This document shows, in pieces, positions 52,700 to 62,751 of a stretch of 64,000 bases of DNA. Source of the DNA: Bisbaumannia pacifica (GTDB taxonomy: Bacteria > Pseudomonadota > Gammaproteobacteria > Pseudomonadales > Halomonadaceae); contig NZ_BJUK01000009.1 in assembly GCF_007989625.1 (NCBI RefSeq), positions 54,023-118,022 on the forward strand, read 5' to 3'. The notes under the pieces were generated by a model, which was given only the letters and a program-made list of their open reading frames with translations, searched no databases and was not told the origin of the DNA. Position 1 is the stretch's first letter. Each line of letters begins with the position of its first letter. The translations under genes and the position numbers were made by a program.

Positions 52700-52734
52700 A
52701 ACACCCCGAGCCAGCTCACTTGGCCCGGGGTGTT
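52700..52734 (-). terminator. Terminator between the GST remnant and the KAS II gene
   Basis: 14-base stem with one mismatch and loop GCTCACT (52700-52713 with 52721-52734). Diverged copy of the terminator at 51694-51738 (loop GCTCACC). Serves the convergent transcripts. Confidence 0.75.
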
Positions 52735-52767
52735 GTCGTTTGTGGCCACTGGTGCAAGAGACTGGCG

Positions 52768-54033
52768 CTACAGCTTGCTGACGATCAGCGCCGCATTGAC
52801 CCCACCGAAGCCGAAGCCGTTGCACAGCACGTGCCGGGTAGCGTGCTCGCGAGCCGAGCCCGAGACGATATCCAGGTCCTGCAGGTCGTCGTCGACGTTC
52901 TCCAGGTTCAGGGTCGGGGGCAGGCGGTCGTGCATCACCGACAGGGCGGAGAAGAGGCTCTCCACGCCGCCGGCGGCACCCAGCAGATGGCCGGTGGCCG
53001 ACTTGGTGGCGGAGATCGGGATACCGGCCAGAGCCTCGCCGAAGGCGTTGCGCAGGGCGGCGATCTCGGCCCGATCGCCGACCGGCGTCGAGGTGGCGTG
53101 GGCATTGATATGGTCGATCGCCCCGGGGGAGAGCCCCGCCATCTTGAGCGCCGCCCGGATGGCCGCCGCGGCACCGCTGCCGTCTTCCGGGCCGGCGGTG
53201 ATGTGGTGGGCGTCGGCGCTGGTGCCATAGCCGCTGAGAACGGCCAGGGGCGTGGCCCCCCGGGCCTCCGCATGGGCCAGGGTTTCGATCACCAGCAGCC
53301 CCGCGCCTTCCCCCATGACGAAGCCATTGCGGGCCTGGTCGAAGGGGCGCGACGCCCTGGTGGGGTCGTCCTGCTCGGTGGAGAGCGCCTTCATGGCGTG
53401 GAAGCTGGCCAGCGAGAGCGGGTCGATACAGGCCTCGGCGCCGCCCACCAGGGCCACCTCGGCCTCGCCGCTGCGGATCAGGCGCATGCCATCGCCGATG
53501 GCCTGGATGCCGGCCGCACAGGCGGTCACCGGGCACCCCAGTGGCCCCCGGAAGCCATGGCGAATCGAGACGTTACCCGCCGCCAGGTTGGCCAGGAAGG
53601 CCGGTACGGTGAACGGGGAGAGCCGGCGGTGGCCGCGTGTCGTCAGGGTGGTCTGTGCCTGGGTGATGGTGGGGAAGCCGCCGATGCCGGAGCCGACGAT
53701 GGTGGCGGTGGCCAGGCGGTCCGCATCGCTGGTCGGGAACCAGTCGGCCTGGGCCAGCGCCTCCTCGGCGGCGGCCATGGCGTAGAGGCTGAACAGCTCC
53801 ATCTTGCGACGCTCCTTGGCGTCGACCACCCGGTCCGGGTCGAGGCCGGCTTCGGGGTCGTCGGCAAGGTCGGGCACCGAGCCGGCGACCTTGATCGGCA
53901 GATCGCCGGTATCGAAGCGAGTAATCGAGGAGAGGCCGGAGCGGCCGGCGAGGAGGCGTTCCCAGCCTGCCTTGACGCCGCAACCGAGGGGGCTGATCAT
54001 GCCCATGCCGGTGATGACGAGTGGTGATTGCAT
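52768..54033 (-). CDS. Beta-ketoacyl-ACP synthase (KAS II/FabF type)
   Basis: 421-residue condensing enzyme that extends acyl-ACP with malonyl-ACP in fatty acid synthesis. The Cys-His-His triad is intact: TACAAGIQAIGDG (Cys), NAHATSTPVGD (His) and TGHLLGAAGGVE (His). As no acyl-carrier or other fab gene is adjacent, it is likely an accessory KAS II paralogue controlled by the divergent TetR regulator, for membrane lipid adjustment; inferred. Start at ATG 54033; the longer frame upstream overlaps the regulator's promoter. Confidence 0.9.
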   Translation of the reverse strand: MQSPLVITGMGMISPLGCGVKAGWERLLAGRSGLSSITRFDTGDLPIKVAGSVPDLADDPEAGLDPDRVVDAKERRKMELFSLYAMAAAEEALAQADWFPTSDADRLATATIVGSGIGGFPTITQAQTTLTTRGHRRLSPFTVPAFLANLAAGNVSIRHGFRGPLGCPVTACAAGIQAIGDGMRLIRSGEAEVALVGGAEACIDPLSLASFHAMKALSTEQDDPTRASRPFDQARNGFVMGEGAGLLVIETLAHAEARGATPLAVLSGYGTSADAHHITAGPEDGSGAAAAIRAALKMAGLSPGAIDHINAHATSTPVGDRAEIAALRNAFGEALAGIPISATKSATGHLLGAAGGVESLFSALSVMHDRLPPTLNLENVDDDLQDLDIVSGSAREHATRHVLCNGFGFGGVNAALIVSKL

Positions 54034-54123
54034 GGTAATGTCCTGAACAGCTTGGGGTGAAACCACGCTAGCACCGGGCTTTATATGATCAAGGTAATAT
54101 TCAGCGGGGAGTCTGAGGTCGCC

Positions 54124-54780
54124 ATGCCCTACTCGGCAAACCACAAGGCGAAATCTCGGGAGCGCATCCTCAAGTCGGCGATCGAGCTGTTCAGTCGCCA
54201 GGGCTTCGAGAAGGTCTCCATCGGGCAGATCATGAAGTTAGCCAAGCTGACCCACGGGGCCTTCTACGCGCACTTCGCCTCGAAGGAGGCGCTCTATCAT
54301 GCCTCGGTGCGGGAAACCCTGGAGAGCAGCCGCGCGGCCAGGCTGGTCAAGGGGCCCCTGTCAGTGCAGCATCTGACGGAGCTGGTCGCCAACTGCTGGA
54401 ACCTTCAGGAGCTGGAACGCAAGCACAAGCCGGGACCGGAGACGGTGCTGTTCAACGAGATCGGCAACCAGAATGCCGAGGTGCGCACCCTGTTCGAAGC
54501 CTCCTACCTGCGCATGAAGAAGATGCTGGAGACCCGTCTTATCGCGCTGGGCCGCTTGAAGAAACTGCCCTTCGAGCCCGACCGCGAGGTCATCGCCGAG
54601 AAGTCTCGCGCCATTCTTGCTTCCTTGGTGGGCGCCGTGGCCATCGCCAAGAGCCTGCCCGGTGAGCAGGAGCGTCAGCACATCCTCGATGCCGCCCAGC
54701 GCAACATCCTGCAGATGCTCGGCGTCAACGACGGTGGGCCGGAAGGCAGGCCGGGCCGCGCCCACTGGGCCGCCCAATAG
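54124..54780 (+). CDS. TetR-family transcriptional regulator
   Basis: 218 residues. The N-terminal helix-turn-helix (about 15-60, FSRQGFEKVSIGQIMKLAKLTHGAFYAHF) is typical of TetR proteins with a QacR/AcrR-like ligand half behind. Effector unknown. The 90-base divergent gap to the KAS II gene suggests it represses that gene, as DesT- and FabR-type regulators do. GAGGTCGCC lies before the ATG at 54124; an ATG at 54085 would add 13 residues. Confidence 0.88.
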   Translation: MPYSANHKAKSRERILKSAIELFSRQGFEKVSIGQIMKLAKLTHGAFYAHFASKEALYHASVRETLESSRAARLVKGPLSVQHLTELVANCWNLQELERKHKPGPETVLFNEIGNQNAEVRTLFEASYLRMKKMLETRLIALGRLKKLPFEPDREVIAEKSRAILASLVGAVAIAKSLPGEQERQHILDAAQRNILQMLGVNDGGPEGRPGRAHWAAQ

Positions 54781-54810
54781 GCTGCTCGATAGCCACTCGT
54801 TGGAGGCGCC

Positions 54811-55749
54811 ATGAGCAACGACACCGCAGCGATGATCGTCGACTCCGCCGTCTACAAGACGCTGCTGGAGTCGACCCTGGCGATTCCCTGGAAGATCGAC
54901 TGGGAAACCCTGCGCTTCGCCTACATCGGGCCGCAGATCGAGCGCCTGCTCGGCTGGCCCCAGGGTAGCTGGCTCAGCATCGATGATTGGGTCGAGCGCA
55001 TGCACCCGGAGGATCGCGAGCGGGTCGTGAACTTCTGCGTCGCCCAGTCCAAGGCGGGGATTGATCATGAGGCGGATTACCGCGCGCTGAAGGCGGACGG
55101 CAGCTACGTGTGGATTCGCGATGTGGTGCATGTGGTGCGTGATGACGACGGCGAGGTGGAATCGCTGATCGGCTTCATGTTCGATATCAGCGAGCGCAAG
55201 CAGACCGAGGAGCGGCTGCTGCGGCTGCAGCGGGAACTCGAGGCGCTCTCCTATCAGGATGGCCTGACCGGGGCGGCCAACCGGCGTCGGCTCGATGCCG
55301 TGCTGGAAACGGAGTGGGCCAGCGGCCGTCGCAGCGGCCGACCGTTGTCGTTGATCATGCTGGATATCGACTGCTTCAAGCAGTACAACGACCGCTTCGG
55401 CCACCTGGCGGGCGACGACTGCCTGCGACGGGTGGTAGAGGTCGTCGGCACCTCGGCCCTGCGACCGCGTGATCTGCTGGCGCGATTCGGCGGTGAGGAG
55501 TTCGCCCTGGTACTGCCGGAGACGGATCGCGACGCCGCCCTTCGGGTGGCGCAGCGCTGTCGGGCGTTGATCGCCGAGGCGGCCATCGCTCATCCGGCCT
55601 CCGAGGTCTCGCCTTTGCTCACCCTCAGCATGGGGGTGGCCACCGCGCTGCCCTCGGATGTGGTAGCGCCGACCTGGCTGCTGGAGACGGCCGATCGGCG
55701 GCTCTACCGCGCCAAGCAGGGCGGGCGGGATCGCATCGTCGCGGAGTGA
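54811..55749 (+). CDS. PAS-GGDEF diguanylate cyclase
   Basis: 312 residues: a PAS domain with a C-terminal PAC segment (about 15-130), a coiled-coil linker and a GGDEF domain from about 150. The active-site loop is RFGGEEFALVLP and the product-inhibition site RPRD lies five residues before it, so the enzyme should make cyclic di-GMP and be feedback controlled. No transmembrane segment. The GTTGGAGGC site precedes the ATG. Follows the TetR gene by 30 bases. Confidence 0.93.
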   Translation: MSNDTAAMIVDSAVYKTLLESTLAIPWKIDWETLRFAYIGPQIERLLGWPQGSWLSIDDWVERMHPEDRERVVNFCVAQSKAGIDHEADYRALKADGSYVWIRDVVHVVRDDDGEVESLIGFMFDISERKQTEERLLRLQRELEALSYQDGLTGAANRRRLDAVLETEWASGRRSGRPLSLIMLDIDCFKQYNDRFGHLAGDDCLRRVVEVVGTSALRPRDLLARFGGEEFALVLPETDRDAALRVAQRCRALIAEAAIAHPASEVSPLLTLSMGVATALPSDVVAPTWLLETADRRLYRAKQGGRDRIVAE

Positions 55750-55790
55750 GCCACGGCCGCCTGAGCGGGTCAGTGGTGCCCTGGCAACAG

Positions 55791-55818
55791 CCCCCGAGCC
55801 GGTTCTCCGGCTCGGGGG
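55791..55818. terminator. Bidirectional terminator between the cyclase gene and liuE
   Basis: 12-base perfect GC-rich stem (55791-55802 with 55807-55818) with loop TTCT, placed between convergent genes. Confidence 0.7.
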
Positions 55819-55838
55819 CGCGTCGTTGTGTCGTGTGA

Positions 55839-56738
55839 TTACTTGGCTGCCAGCGCCACGCCCACCTTGGCCCGGTTGGGGCGGCCGATGGCCTGGGTGA
55901 TCCAGGTGCCGGTGGCGGCGAGCTTGTCGAGGTCGATGCCGCTCTCGATACCCAGGCCGTTAAGCAGGTAGACCACGTCCTCGCTGGCGACGTTGCCCGA
56001 GGCGCCTTTGGCATAGGGACACCCCCCCAGGCCCGCCACCGAGCTGTCGATGACCGCCACGCCTTCCTCGAGCACGGCGTAGAGGTTGGCGATCGCCTGG
56101 CCATATGTATCGTGGAAGTGGGCGGCGAGCTTCGCCATGGGGACTTCCCTGGCCACGGCCTCGAGCATGCGCTTGGCCTTCAAGGGCGTGCCCACGCCGA
56201 TGGTGTCGCCCAGCGAGATCTCGTAGCAGCCCATGTCGAGCAGTGCCTTGCTGACCTCGGCGACCTTGGCGGGGGCGATCTCGCCCTCGTAGGGGCAACC
56301 CAGCACGCAGGAGACGTAGCCGCGCACCCGCACGCCGGCCTCCTGGGCGCGGGCAAGCACCGGGGCGAAGCGCTCCAGCGACTCGGCCACCGAGCAGTTG
56401 ATGTTCTTCTGGGAGAAGGCCTCGGAGGCGGCGCCGAATACCGCGACCTCCTTGGTGCCGCACGCCAGCGCCGCTTCCAGGCCCTTGAGGTTGGGGGTCA
56501 GCGCCGAGTAGACGACGCCGGGGCGGCGCTTGAGGCCGGTCATCACCTCGCGGTGGTCGGCCATCTGCGGCACCCACTTGGGGGAGACGAAGCTGGCCGC
56601 CTCGATATGGGTCAGGCCCGCCGCGCCGAGGCGGTCGATCAGCTCCAGCTTGGTGGCCGTGGCGATGGGCTCGGCCTCGTTCTGGAGGCCGTCCCGGGGG
56701 CCGACCTCGACCAGGCGCACCTGGGTGGGAAATGCCAT
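55839..56738 (-). CDS. liuE: Hydroxymethylglutaryl-CoA lyase
   Basis: 299 residues. Splits HMG-CoA to acetoacetate and acetyl-CoA, the last step of leucine degradation. TIM-barrel landmarks: [12 protein letters not shown] at the start with the metal Asp, [25 protein letters not shown] with metal histidines, and the C-terminal active-site loop [14 protein letters not shown] with its cysteine. Last gene of the liuABCDE operon; starts four bases after liuD ends. Confidence 0.95.
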   Translation of the reverse strand: MAFPTQVRLVEVGPRDGLQNEAEPIATATKLELIDRLGAAGLTHIEAASFVSPKWVPQMADHREVMTGLKRRPGVVYSALTPNLKGLEAALACGTKEVAVFGAASEAFSQKNINCSVAESLERFAPVLARAQEAGVRVRGYVSCVLGCPYEGEIAPAKVAEVSKALLDMGCYEISLGDTIGVGTPLKAKRMLEAVAREVPMAKLAAHFHDTYGQAIANLYAVLEEGVAVIDSSVAGLGGCPYAKGASGNVASEDVVYLLNGLGIESGIDLDKLAATGTWITQAIGRPNRAKVGVALAAK

Positions 56739-56742
56739 CGTC

Positions 56743-58773
56743 TTACTCCTCCGCGGCGAATTCGAGCAGCACATCGCCCTGGCCGACGGTGTCGCCGGCG
56801 GCGAAGTGGAAGCTTTCCACCTGGCCGTCGGCGGGGGCGGTCAGGGTGTGTTCCATCTTCATCGCTTCCATGACCATCAGCGGCATGCCTTTCTCCACCG
56901 CCTGGCCGGGTTCCACCAGCAGCGCCACCACGGTGCCGTGCATGGGCGCGGTGAGGGTCGATTCCGCCTCGTGGTGACCATGGTCGATACCATCGATGCG
57001 CCGCCAGTGCAGGCGGGTCTCGCCCTGGGGATCAACCATCACCACCAGGCTGTTATCCACCAGGCGGGCCTGGAGGCGGCGGCGGTGGCCGTTCAGGGTC
57101 ACCGCCACGGCGTCGCCGGCCAGCCGCTCGAGGCGGGCGGTGAGGGTCTCGCCGCCGATGGTCAGCTGCCAGGCGTCGGCGTCGCCCTCGCGGCGACCTT
57201 CCACCACCACCGGGGTGGCCTCGCTGTCGTTGGCCTCGGCGGGGTCGCCGAGGGCGAGTCGGATGGTGTGGGGGGCGTTGAGGCGGAAGCCGTCGTGGCG
57301 GTCCCAGGGGGAGCGGCTCTCGCACTCCCGGGCCAACTGGTCGAGGCCGATCAGGGCGGCGCCGGCGTAGTCCTCCACCCGGTAGGGCTGGGGGGCGAAG
57401 AGGCTGGCCTCGTGACGTTCGATAAAGCGAGTATCCAGCTCGCAGGCCTTGAAGGCCGGGTGGCCGGCCAGGCGCTGCAGGAAGCCGCGGTTGGTGACCA
57501 CGCCTTGCACGTCGAGGGCGGCCAGGGCCCGGTTGAGGGTGGCCAGGGCCTGGTCGCGGTCAGCGCCATGGACGATCAGCTTGGCGAGCATGGGGTCGTA
57601 GTGCATGGAGACCTCGTCACCGCTCTCCACGCCGCTGTCCAGGCGCACCTTGTCGGCCGCGAGTCCGGCACCGGCGAGGTCCAGGGCGAAGCGGGTCAGG
57701 CGCCCGGTGGCGGGCAGGAAGTCCTGGGCCGGGTCTTCGGCGTAGAGGCGCGCCTCGAAGCTATGGCCACTGAGGGTTAGCTCGTCCTGGGCCAGCGGCA
57801 GCCGCTCGCCCATGGCCACCCGCAGCTGCCACTCGACCAGGTCCTGGCCGGTGATCATCTCGGTGACCGGGTGCTCCACCTGCAGGCGGGTGTTCATCTC
57901 CATGAAGAAGAAAGAACCATCCGCATCGAGGAGAAATTCGACCGTACCGGCGCCCACATAGCCGATCTCCTTGGCGGCGCGCACCGCGGCCTCGCCCATC
58001 TCGCGACGCAGCGAAGCGGTCATGCCCGGCGCCGGGGCTTCTTCCAGCACCTTCTGGTGGCGGCGCTGCACCGAGCAGTCGCGCTCAAAGAGGTAGACGG
58101 CGCCGCCGTGGCTGTCGCAGAACACCTGCACCTCCACATGGCGGGGCTGGGTCAGGTACTTCTCGATCAGCATGCGGTCGTCATTGAAGGCGGCGCGGGA
58201 CTCGCGACGGCAGCCGTCCAGGGCGGCCTGGAAGTCGGCGGCGGACTCCACCACCCGCATGCCCTTGCCACCGCCGCCGGCGCTGGCCTTGAGCAGCACC
58301 GGGTAGCCGATCTGGTCGGCCTCGGCCTTGAGCAGGGCATCGTCCTGGTCGTTGCCGTGGTAGCCGGGCACCAGGGGCACGCCGGCGGCCTGCATGCGCG
58401 CCTTGGCGGCGGACTTGTCGCCCATGGCGGCGATGGCCGAGGCGGGGGGGCCGACGAAGGTGATGCCGGCCTCGTCGAGGGCCTCGACGAAGGGGCCGTT
58501 CTCGGAGAGGAAACCATAGCCGGGGTGAATGGCGCCGGCGCCGGTGCGCCGGGCCGCCTCGATCACCGCCTCGACCTTGAGGTAGCTGTCGCGGGCGGCG
58601 GCGGGGCCCAGGCGCACGGCCTCGTCGGCCTCGCGGACATGGCGGGCATTGGCGTCGGCATCGGAGTAGACAGCGACGGTGCGCAGGCCCATGGCGCGTG
58701 CGGTGCGCATCACCCGGCAGGCGATCTCGCCGCGGTTGGCCACGAGCAGGGTATCGAAGCGAGAGAGGCTCAT
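56743..58773 (-). CDS. liuD: 3-methylcrotonyl-CoA carboxylase biotin subunit (alpha)
   Basis: 676 residues. Biotin carboxylase domain with ATP-grasp [12 protein letters not shown] near 157 and [14 protein letters not shown] near 286, a BT-linking region, and a C-terminal biotinyl domain with VMEAMKMEH near 642, the lysine being biotinylated. Carboxylates biotin for transfer by LiuB to 3-methylcrotonyl-CoA. Its ATG overlaps the end of liuC by four bases. Confidence 0.96.
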   Translation of the reverse strand: MSLSRFDTLLVANRGEIACRVMRTARAMGLRTVAVYSDADANARHVREADEAVRLGPAAARDSYLKVEAVIEAARRTGAGAIHPGYGFLSENGPFVEALDEAGITFVGPPASAIAAMGDKSAAKARMQAAGVPLVPGYHGNDQDDALLKAEADQIGYPVLLKASAGGGGKGMRVVESAADFQAALDGCRRESRAAFNDDRMLIEKYLTQPRHVEVQVFCDSHGGAVYLFERDCSVQRRHQKVLEEAPAPGMTASLRREMGEAAVRAAKEIGYVGAGTVEFLLDADGSFFFMEMNTRLQVEHPVTEMITGQDLVEWQLRVAMGERLPLAQDELTLSGHSFEARLYAEDPAQDFLPATGRLTRFALDLAGAGLAADKVRLDSGVESGDEVSMHYDPMLAKLIVHGADRDQALATLNRALAALDVQGVVTNRGFLQRLAGHPAFKACELDTRFIERHEASLFAPQPYRVEDYAGAALIGLDQLARECESRSPWDRHDGFRLNAPHTIRLALGDPAEANDSEATPVVVEGRREGDADAWQLTIGGETLTARLERLAGDAVAVTLNGHRRRLQARLVDNSLVVMVDPQGETRLHWRRIDGIDHGHHEAESTLTAPMHGTVVALLVEPGQAVEKGMPLMVMEAMKMEHTLTAPADGQVESFHFAAGDTVGQGDVLLEFAAEE

Positions 58774-59588
58774 GAGGCGTTGTCCTTGTTGGGCGTCCAG
58801 CGCGGGGCGCGCTTGTCGAAGAAGCTGGCCAGGCCCTCCTGGCCTTCGGGGCTGACGCGAAGCTCGCTTATCACCCGGCAGCTGTGCTCGCGGGTGGCCT
58901 CGGAGTCGGGCTCCCGCGCCACCACGCCGAGCAGCGCCTTGGTGGCGCGCTGGGCCTGGGGCGAGCCAGCCAGCAGGGTGTCGAGCATGGCGGTGACGGC
59001 ACCGTCGAGTTGGTCTTGGTCTACCACCCGATGGGCGAGGCCCAGCGCCAGGGCGGTGGCGGCGTCCATGACCTCGGCGGTGAGCGCATAGCGGCGCATC
59101 TGGCGGGGCCCCAGGGCGCGCTGCACATAGGGGCTGATCACCGCCGGCGACAAGCCGATCTTCACCTCGGAGAGGCAGAACCTGGCTTTCTCGGAGGCGA
59201 TGACGATATCGCAGCAGGCGGCCAGGCCCACGGCGCCACCGAAGGCGGCCCCCTGCACCCGGCAGAGGGTAGGGCAGGGCAGGGTGTCGAGGCCGTGCAT
59301 CAGCTGTGACAGCTTGCGCGAGTCGGCCAGGTTGCCCTCGACGTCGTACTCGACCATGCGCTTCATCCAGCCGAGGTCGGCCCCGGCGGAGAAGCTCTTG
59401 CCCTCAGACCCCAGCACCACCACGCGCACCTCGCCGCGGGTGGCGGCCTCGTGCAGGTGCGCCAGGTGGGCGTTGAGTTCTGTGATCAGGCCGTCGTCGA
59501 AGGCGTTGTGTACAGCGGGGCGGTTCAGCGTCAGCCAGGCCACGCCGCGGGCATCGAGGGTCAGGCTGGAGCAGGGTGTCTCTGACAT
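58770..59588 (-). CDS. liuC: Methylglutaconyl-CoA hydratase
   Basis: 272-residue crotonase-fold enzyme that hydrates 3-methylglutaconyl-CoA to HMG-CoA. Oxyanion-hole segments are SFSAGADLGWMKRM and GAAFGGAVGLAACCD; the GLSPAVISPYV region follows the catalytic area. Placement between the two carboxylase subunit genes and liuE makes the liuC assignment firm compared with a general enoyl-CoA hydratase. ATG 59588 chosen; the frame runs up into the REP elements. Confidence 0.93.
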   Translation of the reverse strand: MSETPCSSLTLDARGVAWLTLNRPAVHNAFDDGLITELNAHLAHLHEAATRGEVRVVVLGSEGKSFSAGADLGWMKRMVEYDVEGNLADSRKLSQLMHGLDTLPCPTLCRVQGAAFGGAVGLAACCDIVIASEKARFCLSEVKIGLSPAVISPYVQRALGPRQMRRYALTAEVMDAATALALGLAHRVVDQDQLDGAVTAMLDTLLAGSPQAQRATKALLGVVAREPDSEATREHSCRVISELRVSPEGQEGLASFFDKRAPRWTPNKDNAS

Positions 59589-59609
59589 AGCGATAGTCTC
59601 TGCATTGTT

Positions 59610-59674
59610 CCCGTAGGAGCCGGATTTATCCGGCGATCCGGAGGCCACCGTCGCCCGCTAAAGTGAGCTCCTGC
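59610..59674. repeat. Inverted pair of REP-like elements between liuC and liuB
   Basis: Plus-strand copy GTAGGAGC with stem GCCGGA-TTTA-TCCGGC then GCGA (59613-59637); minus-strand copy 59651-59674 reads GCAGGAGC...TTTA...GGGCGA. Same layout as the element at 43855-43880. Head-to-head pairs like this are typical of REP doublets. Confidence 0.75.
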
Positions 59675-59699
59675 GGGGGATGGTGGCGACGGGGTTCGA

Positions 59700-61307
59700 C
59701 TACATCCGGAAGACGCCGAACTTGGTGTCCTCGATCTCGGCATTCATGGCGGCGGCCAGGGACAGGCCGAGCACGTCGCGGGTCTGGGCCGGGTCGATGA
59801 CGCCGTCGTCCCACAGCCGCGCGCTGGCATAGGTGGGGTGGCCCTGGTGCTCGTACTGCTCCCGGGTGGGTTGCTTGAAGGCCTCCTCGTCTTCCGCGCT
59901 CCAGGTCTGTCCCTCGCGTTCGAGCTGTTCGCGCTTGACCTGGGCCAGCACGCCCGCGGCCTGCTCCCCGCCCATTACCGAGATGCGCGCGTTGGGCCAC
60001 ATAAACAGCAGGTTGGGGTCATAGGCGCGGCCGCACATGCCGTAGTTGCCAGCGCCGAAGCTGCCGCCGATTAGCACGGTGAACTTGGGCACTTTGGCGC
60101 AGGCCACGGCGGTGACCAGCTTGGCGCCGTGCTTGGCGATACCCTCGTGCTCGTACTTGGAGCCGACCATAAAACCGGTGATGTTCTGCAGGAACACCAG
60201 CGGGATCTTGCGCTGGGCGCAGAGCTCGATAAAGTGCGCGCCCTTGACCGCGGACTCGGAGAAGAGCACGCCGTTATTGGCGACGATGCCCACCGGGTGG
60301 CCGTGGATATGCGCGAAGCCGGTGACCAGGGTGTCGCCGTAGTAGCGCTTGAATTCGTCGAAGGCGGAGTCGTCGACGATGCGGCCGATCACCTCGCGCA
60401 CGTCAAATGGCTTCTTGAGGTCGGTGCCGACGATGCCATAGAGCTCCGTCGGGTCGAGGCGCGGGGGCCTGGGCTCCTGCAGCTTGAGCCGGCCGCGCTT
60501 CTGCCAGTTGAGTCGCGACACGCAGGCCCGGGCCAGCTGCAGGGCATGGGCGTCGTTCTCGGCGTAGTGGTCGGCCACGCCGCTGAGCTTGGCGTGGACG
60601 TCGGCGCCGCCCAGGTCCTCGGCGCTGATCGACTCGCCGGTGGCGGCCTTCACCAGGGGCGGGCCGCCGAGGAAGATGGTGCCCTGCTGCTTGACGATGA
60701 TCGACTCGTCGGCCATGGCCGGCACATAGGCGCCACCGGCGGTGCAGGAGCCCATCACCACGGCGATCTGCGGGATGCCCTCGGCGGAGAGCGTGGCCTG
60801 GTTGTAGAAGATGCGCCCGAAGTGGTCACGGTCGGGGAAGACCTCATCCTGGCGGGGCAGGAAGGCGCCGCCGGAGTCGACGAGATAGATGCACGGCAGG
60901 CGATGCTTGCGGGCGATCTCCTGGGCGCGCAGGTGCTTCTTGACGGTGAGCGGGTAGTAGGTGCCGCCCTTGACGGTGGCGTCGTTGGCGACGATGACGC
61001 ACTCCACCCCCGAGACCCGGCCAATGCCGGTGACCACCCCGGCGGCGGGCACCGGGGAGTCGTAGACCTCATGGGCGGCCAGGGCCGAGAACTCGAGGAA
61101 GGGCGAGCCCTCGTCGATCAGGTGGTCGATGCGGTCACGCACGAACAGCTTGCCGCGGGACTCGTGGCGGGCGCGGGCCTTGTCGCCGCCGCCCTGATTG
61201 ATCGCCGCGGTCAGCTCGCGCAGCGTCATCACCTCGGCGCGCATGGCCGCTTCGTTGGCCTGGAAGGCCTCGCTGCGCGGATTGATCTGGGTGTTCAGGA
61301 TGCTCAT
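59700..61307 (-). CDS. liuB: 3-methylcrotonyl-CoA carboxylase carboxyltransferase subunit (beta)
   Basis: 535 residues of the crotonase-like carboxyltransferase type. Landmarks: [20 protein letters not shown] near 104, [20 protein letters not shown] near 136 and [18 protein letters not shown] near 426, which are characteristic of MccB. Moves carboxyl from LiuD biotin to 3-methylcrotonyl-CoA. In the operon it follows liuA by 38 bases and is separated from liuC by 111 bases that hold REP elements. Confidence 0.96.
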   Translation of the reverse strand: MSILNTQINPRSEAFQANEAAMRAEVMTLRELTAAINQGGGDKARARHESRGKLFVRDRIDHLIDEGSPFLEFSALAAHEVYDSPVPAAGVVTGIGRVSGVECVIVANDATVKGGTYYPLTVKKHLRAQEIARKHRLPCIYLVDSGGAFLPRQDEVFPDRDHFGRIFYNQATLSAEGIPQIAVVMGSCTAGGAYVPAMADESIIVKQQGTIFLGGPPLVKAATGESISAEDLGGADVHAKLSGVADHYAENDAHALQLARACVSRLNWQKRGRLKLQEPRPPRLDPTELYGIVGTDLKKPFDVREVIGRIVDDSAFDEFKRYYGDTLVTGFAHIHGHPVGIVANNGVLFSESAVKGAHFIELCAQRKIPLVFLQNITGFMVGSKYEHEGIAKHGAKLVTAVACAKVPKFTVLIGGSFGAGNYGMCGRAYDPNLLFMWPNARISVMGGEQAAGVLAQVKREQLEREGQTWSAEDEEAFKQPTREQYEHQGHPTYASARLWDDGVIDPAQTRDVLGLSLAAAMNAEIEDTKFGVFRM

Positions 61308-61345
61308 AGCCGATCCTTGTGTTCGATGACCTGGGCCGGTGGCGG

Positions 61346-62515
61346 TTAGGCGGACTCGGCGAAGAGTTCGCGGCCGATCAGCATGCGGCGAATCTCGCTG
61401 GTGCCGGCGCCGATCTCGTAGAGCTTGGCATCGCGCAGCAGGCGCCCGGTGGGGTACTCGTTGATATAGCCGTTGCCGCCGAGCAACTGGATGGCGTCCA
61501 GCGCCACCTGGGTGGCCTTCTCGGCGCAGTAGAGGATCACCCCGGCGGCGTCCTTGCGAGAGGTCTGGCCGCGGTCGCAGGCCGCCGCCACCGCGTAGAG
61601 GTAGGCGCGGCAGGCGTTGAGGGTGGTGTACATGTCGGCCACCTTGCCCTGCACCAGTTGGAACTCGCCGATCGCCTGGCCGAACTGCTTCCGCTCATGC
61701 AGGTAGGGCACCACGATGTCCATGGCGGCCTGCATGATGCCGATGGGGCCGGCGGCCAGCACGGTGCGCTCGAAGTCGAGGCCGCTCATCAGCACTCGCA
61801 CGCCACGGCCCACCTCGCCCAGCACATTCGCCACGGGAACCTCGCAGTCCTGGAACACCAGTTCGCAGGTGTTGGAGCCACGCATGCCCAGCTTGTCGAG
61901 CTTCTGGGCGGTGGAGAAGCCGGGCATGCCCTTCTCGATGATAAAGGCGGTGATGCCCTTGGAGCCGGCGTCCGGGTCGGTCTTGGCGTAGACCACCAGC
62001 ACATCGGCGTCGGGACCGTTGGTGATCCACATCTTGTTGCCGTTGAGGATGTACTTGTCACCCTCCAGGCGGGCACGCAGCTTCATGGAGACCACATCGG
62101 AGCCGGCCCCCGGCTCGGACATGGCGAGTGCCCCCACGTGCTCGCCGCTGATCAGCTTGGGCAGGTACTTGGCCTTCTGCTCGGCCGAGGCGTTGAGCTT
62201 GATCTGGTTGACGCAGAGGTTGGAGTGGGCGCCGTAGGAGAGACCCACCGAGGCGCTGGCCCGGGAGATCTCCTCCATGGCGATGCAGTGGGCCAGGTAG
62301 CCCATGCCGCTGCCGCCGTCCTCGTCCGGCACGGTGATGCCGAGCAGGCCCATGTCGCCGAACTTGCGCCACAGGTCGTTGGGGAAGGCGTTGGTCTCGT
62401 CGATCTCGGCGGCGCGCGGGGCGATCTCGTCGCGGGCGAAGGCGTTGACCTGATCGCGCAGCATGTTCAGTTCGTCGTCGAGGCCGAAGTCGAGGGGCTG
62501 GAAGGGCGTGTGCAT
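61346..62515 (-). CDS. liuA: Isovaleryl-CoA dehydrogenase
   Basis: 389-residue FAD acyl-CoA dehydrogenase that makes 3-methylcrotonyl-CoA and passes electrons to electron-transfer flavoprotein. [15 protein letters not shown] and [15 protein letters not shown] are typical, and the catalytic glutamate sits in [18 protein letters not shown], the position used by isovaleryl-CoA dehydrogenases rather than short-chain ones. First gene of the operon, behind a LiuR-type operator. The start [10 protein letters not shown] at 62515 was chosen over an ATG upstream with no domain content. Confidence 0.96.
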   Translation of the reverse strand: MHTPFQPLDFGLDDELNMLRDQVNAFARDEIAPRAAEIDETNAFPNDLWRKFGDMGLLGITVPDEDGGSGMGYLAHCIAMEEISRASASVGLSYGAHSNLCVNQIKLNASAEQKAKYLPKLISGEHVGALAMSEPGAGSDVVSMKLRARLEGDKYILNGNKMWITNGPDADVLVVYAKTDPDAGSKGITAFIIEKGMPGFSTAQKLDKLGMRGSNTCELVFQDCEVPVANVLGEVGRGVRVLMSGLDFERTVLAAGPIGIMQAAMDIVVPYLHERKQFGQAIGEFQLVQGKVADMYTTLNACRAYLYAVAAACDRGQTSRKDAAGVILYCAEKATQVALDAIQLLGGNGYINEYPTGRLLRDAKLYEIGAGTSEIRRMLIGRELFAESA

Positions 62516-62581
62516 GACGGGTCTCCGGGATCGAGTGGTCATAGCCAAAGGGGCGTGGGAATGGCTCTAGACTAGGCAAGG

Positions 62582-62597
62582 TTTACGTTAACGTAAA
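62582..62597 (-). promoter_or_regulatory. LiuR-type operator before liuA
   Basis: Perfect 16-base palindrome TTTACGTTAACGTAAA, matching the known LiuR (MerR-family) site of gammaproteobacterial liu operons. A minus-strand -10-like TAGTCT lies about 17 bases beyond it. No liuR gene is visible in the window. Confidence 0.8.
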
Positions 62598-62696
62598 GTG
62601 CCAATCGGCTATACCAAGGTCGCAGGCGAGTCGCGCTGCACCAACGCGGCCGGGATGTCGTCTTCAGCGTAGCGGCTGGCCCCGGTGGGCCGCCAA

Positions 62697-62728
62697 GACC
62701 ACAGGCGCCCCGCGGGGCGCCTGTGGTC
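62697..62728 (-). terminator. Terminator after the SbtA-type gene
   Basis: 15-base perfect stem (62697-62711 with 62714-62728) starting 23 bases past the stop, GC-rich with almost no loop and no T run. Confidence 0.6.
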
Positions 62729-62751
62729 GTAGGAGGGGAGTCCGAGGTGGA

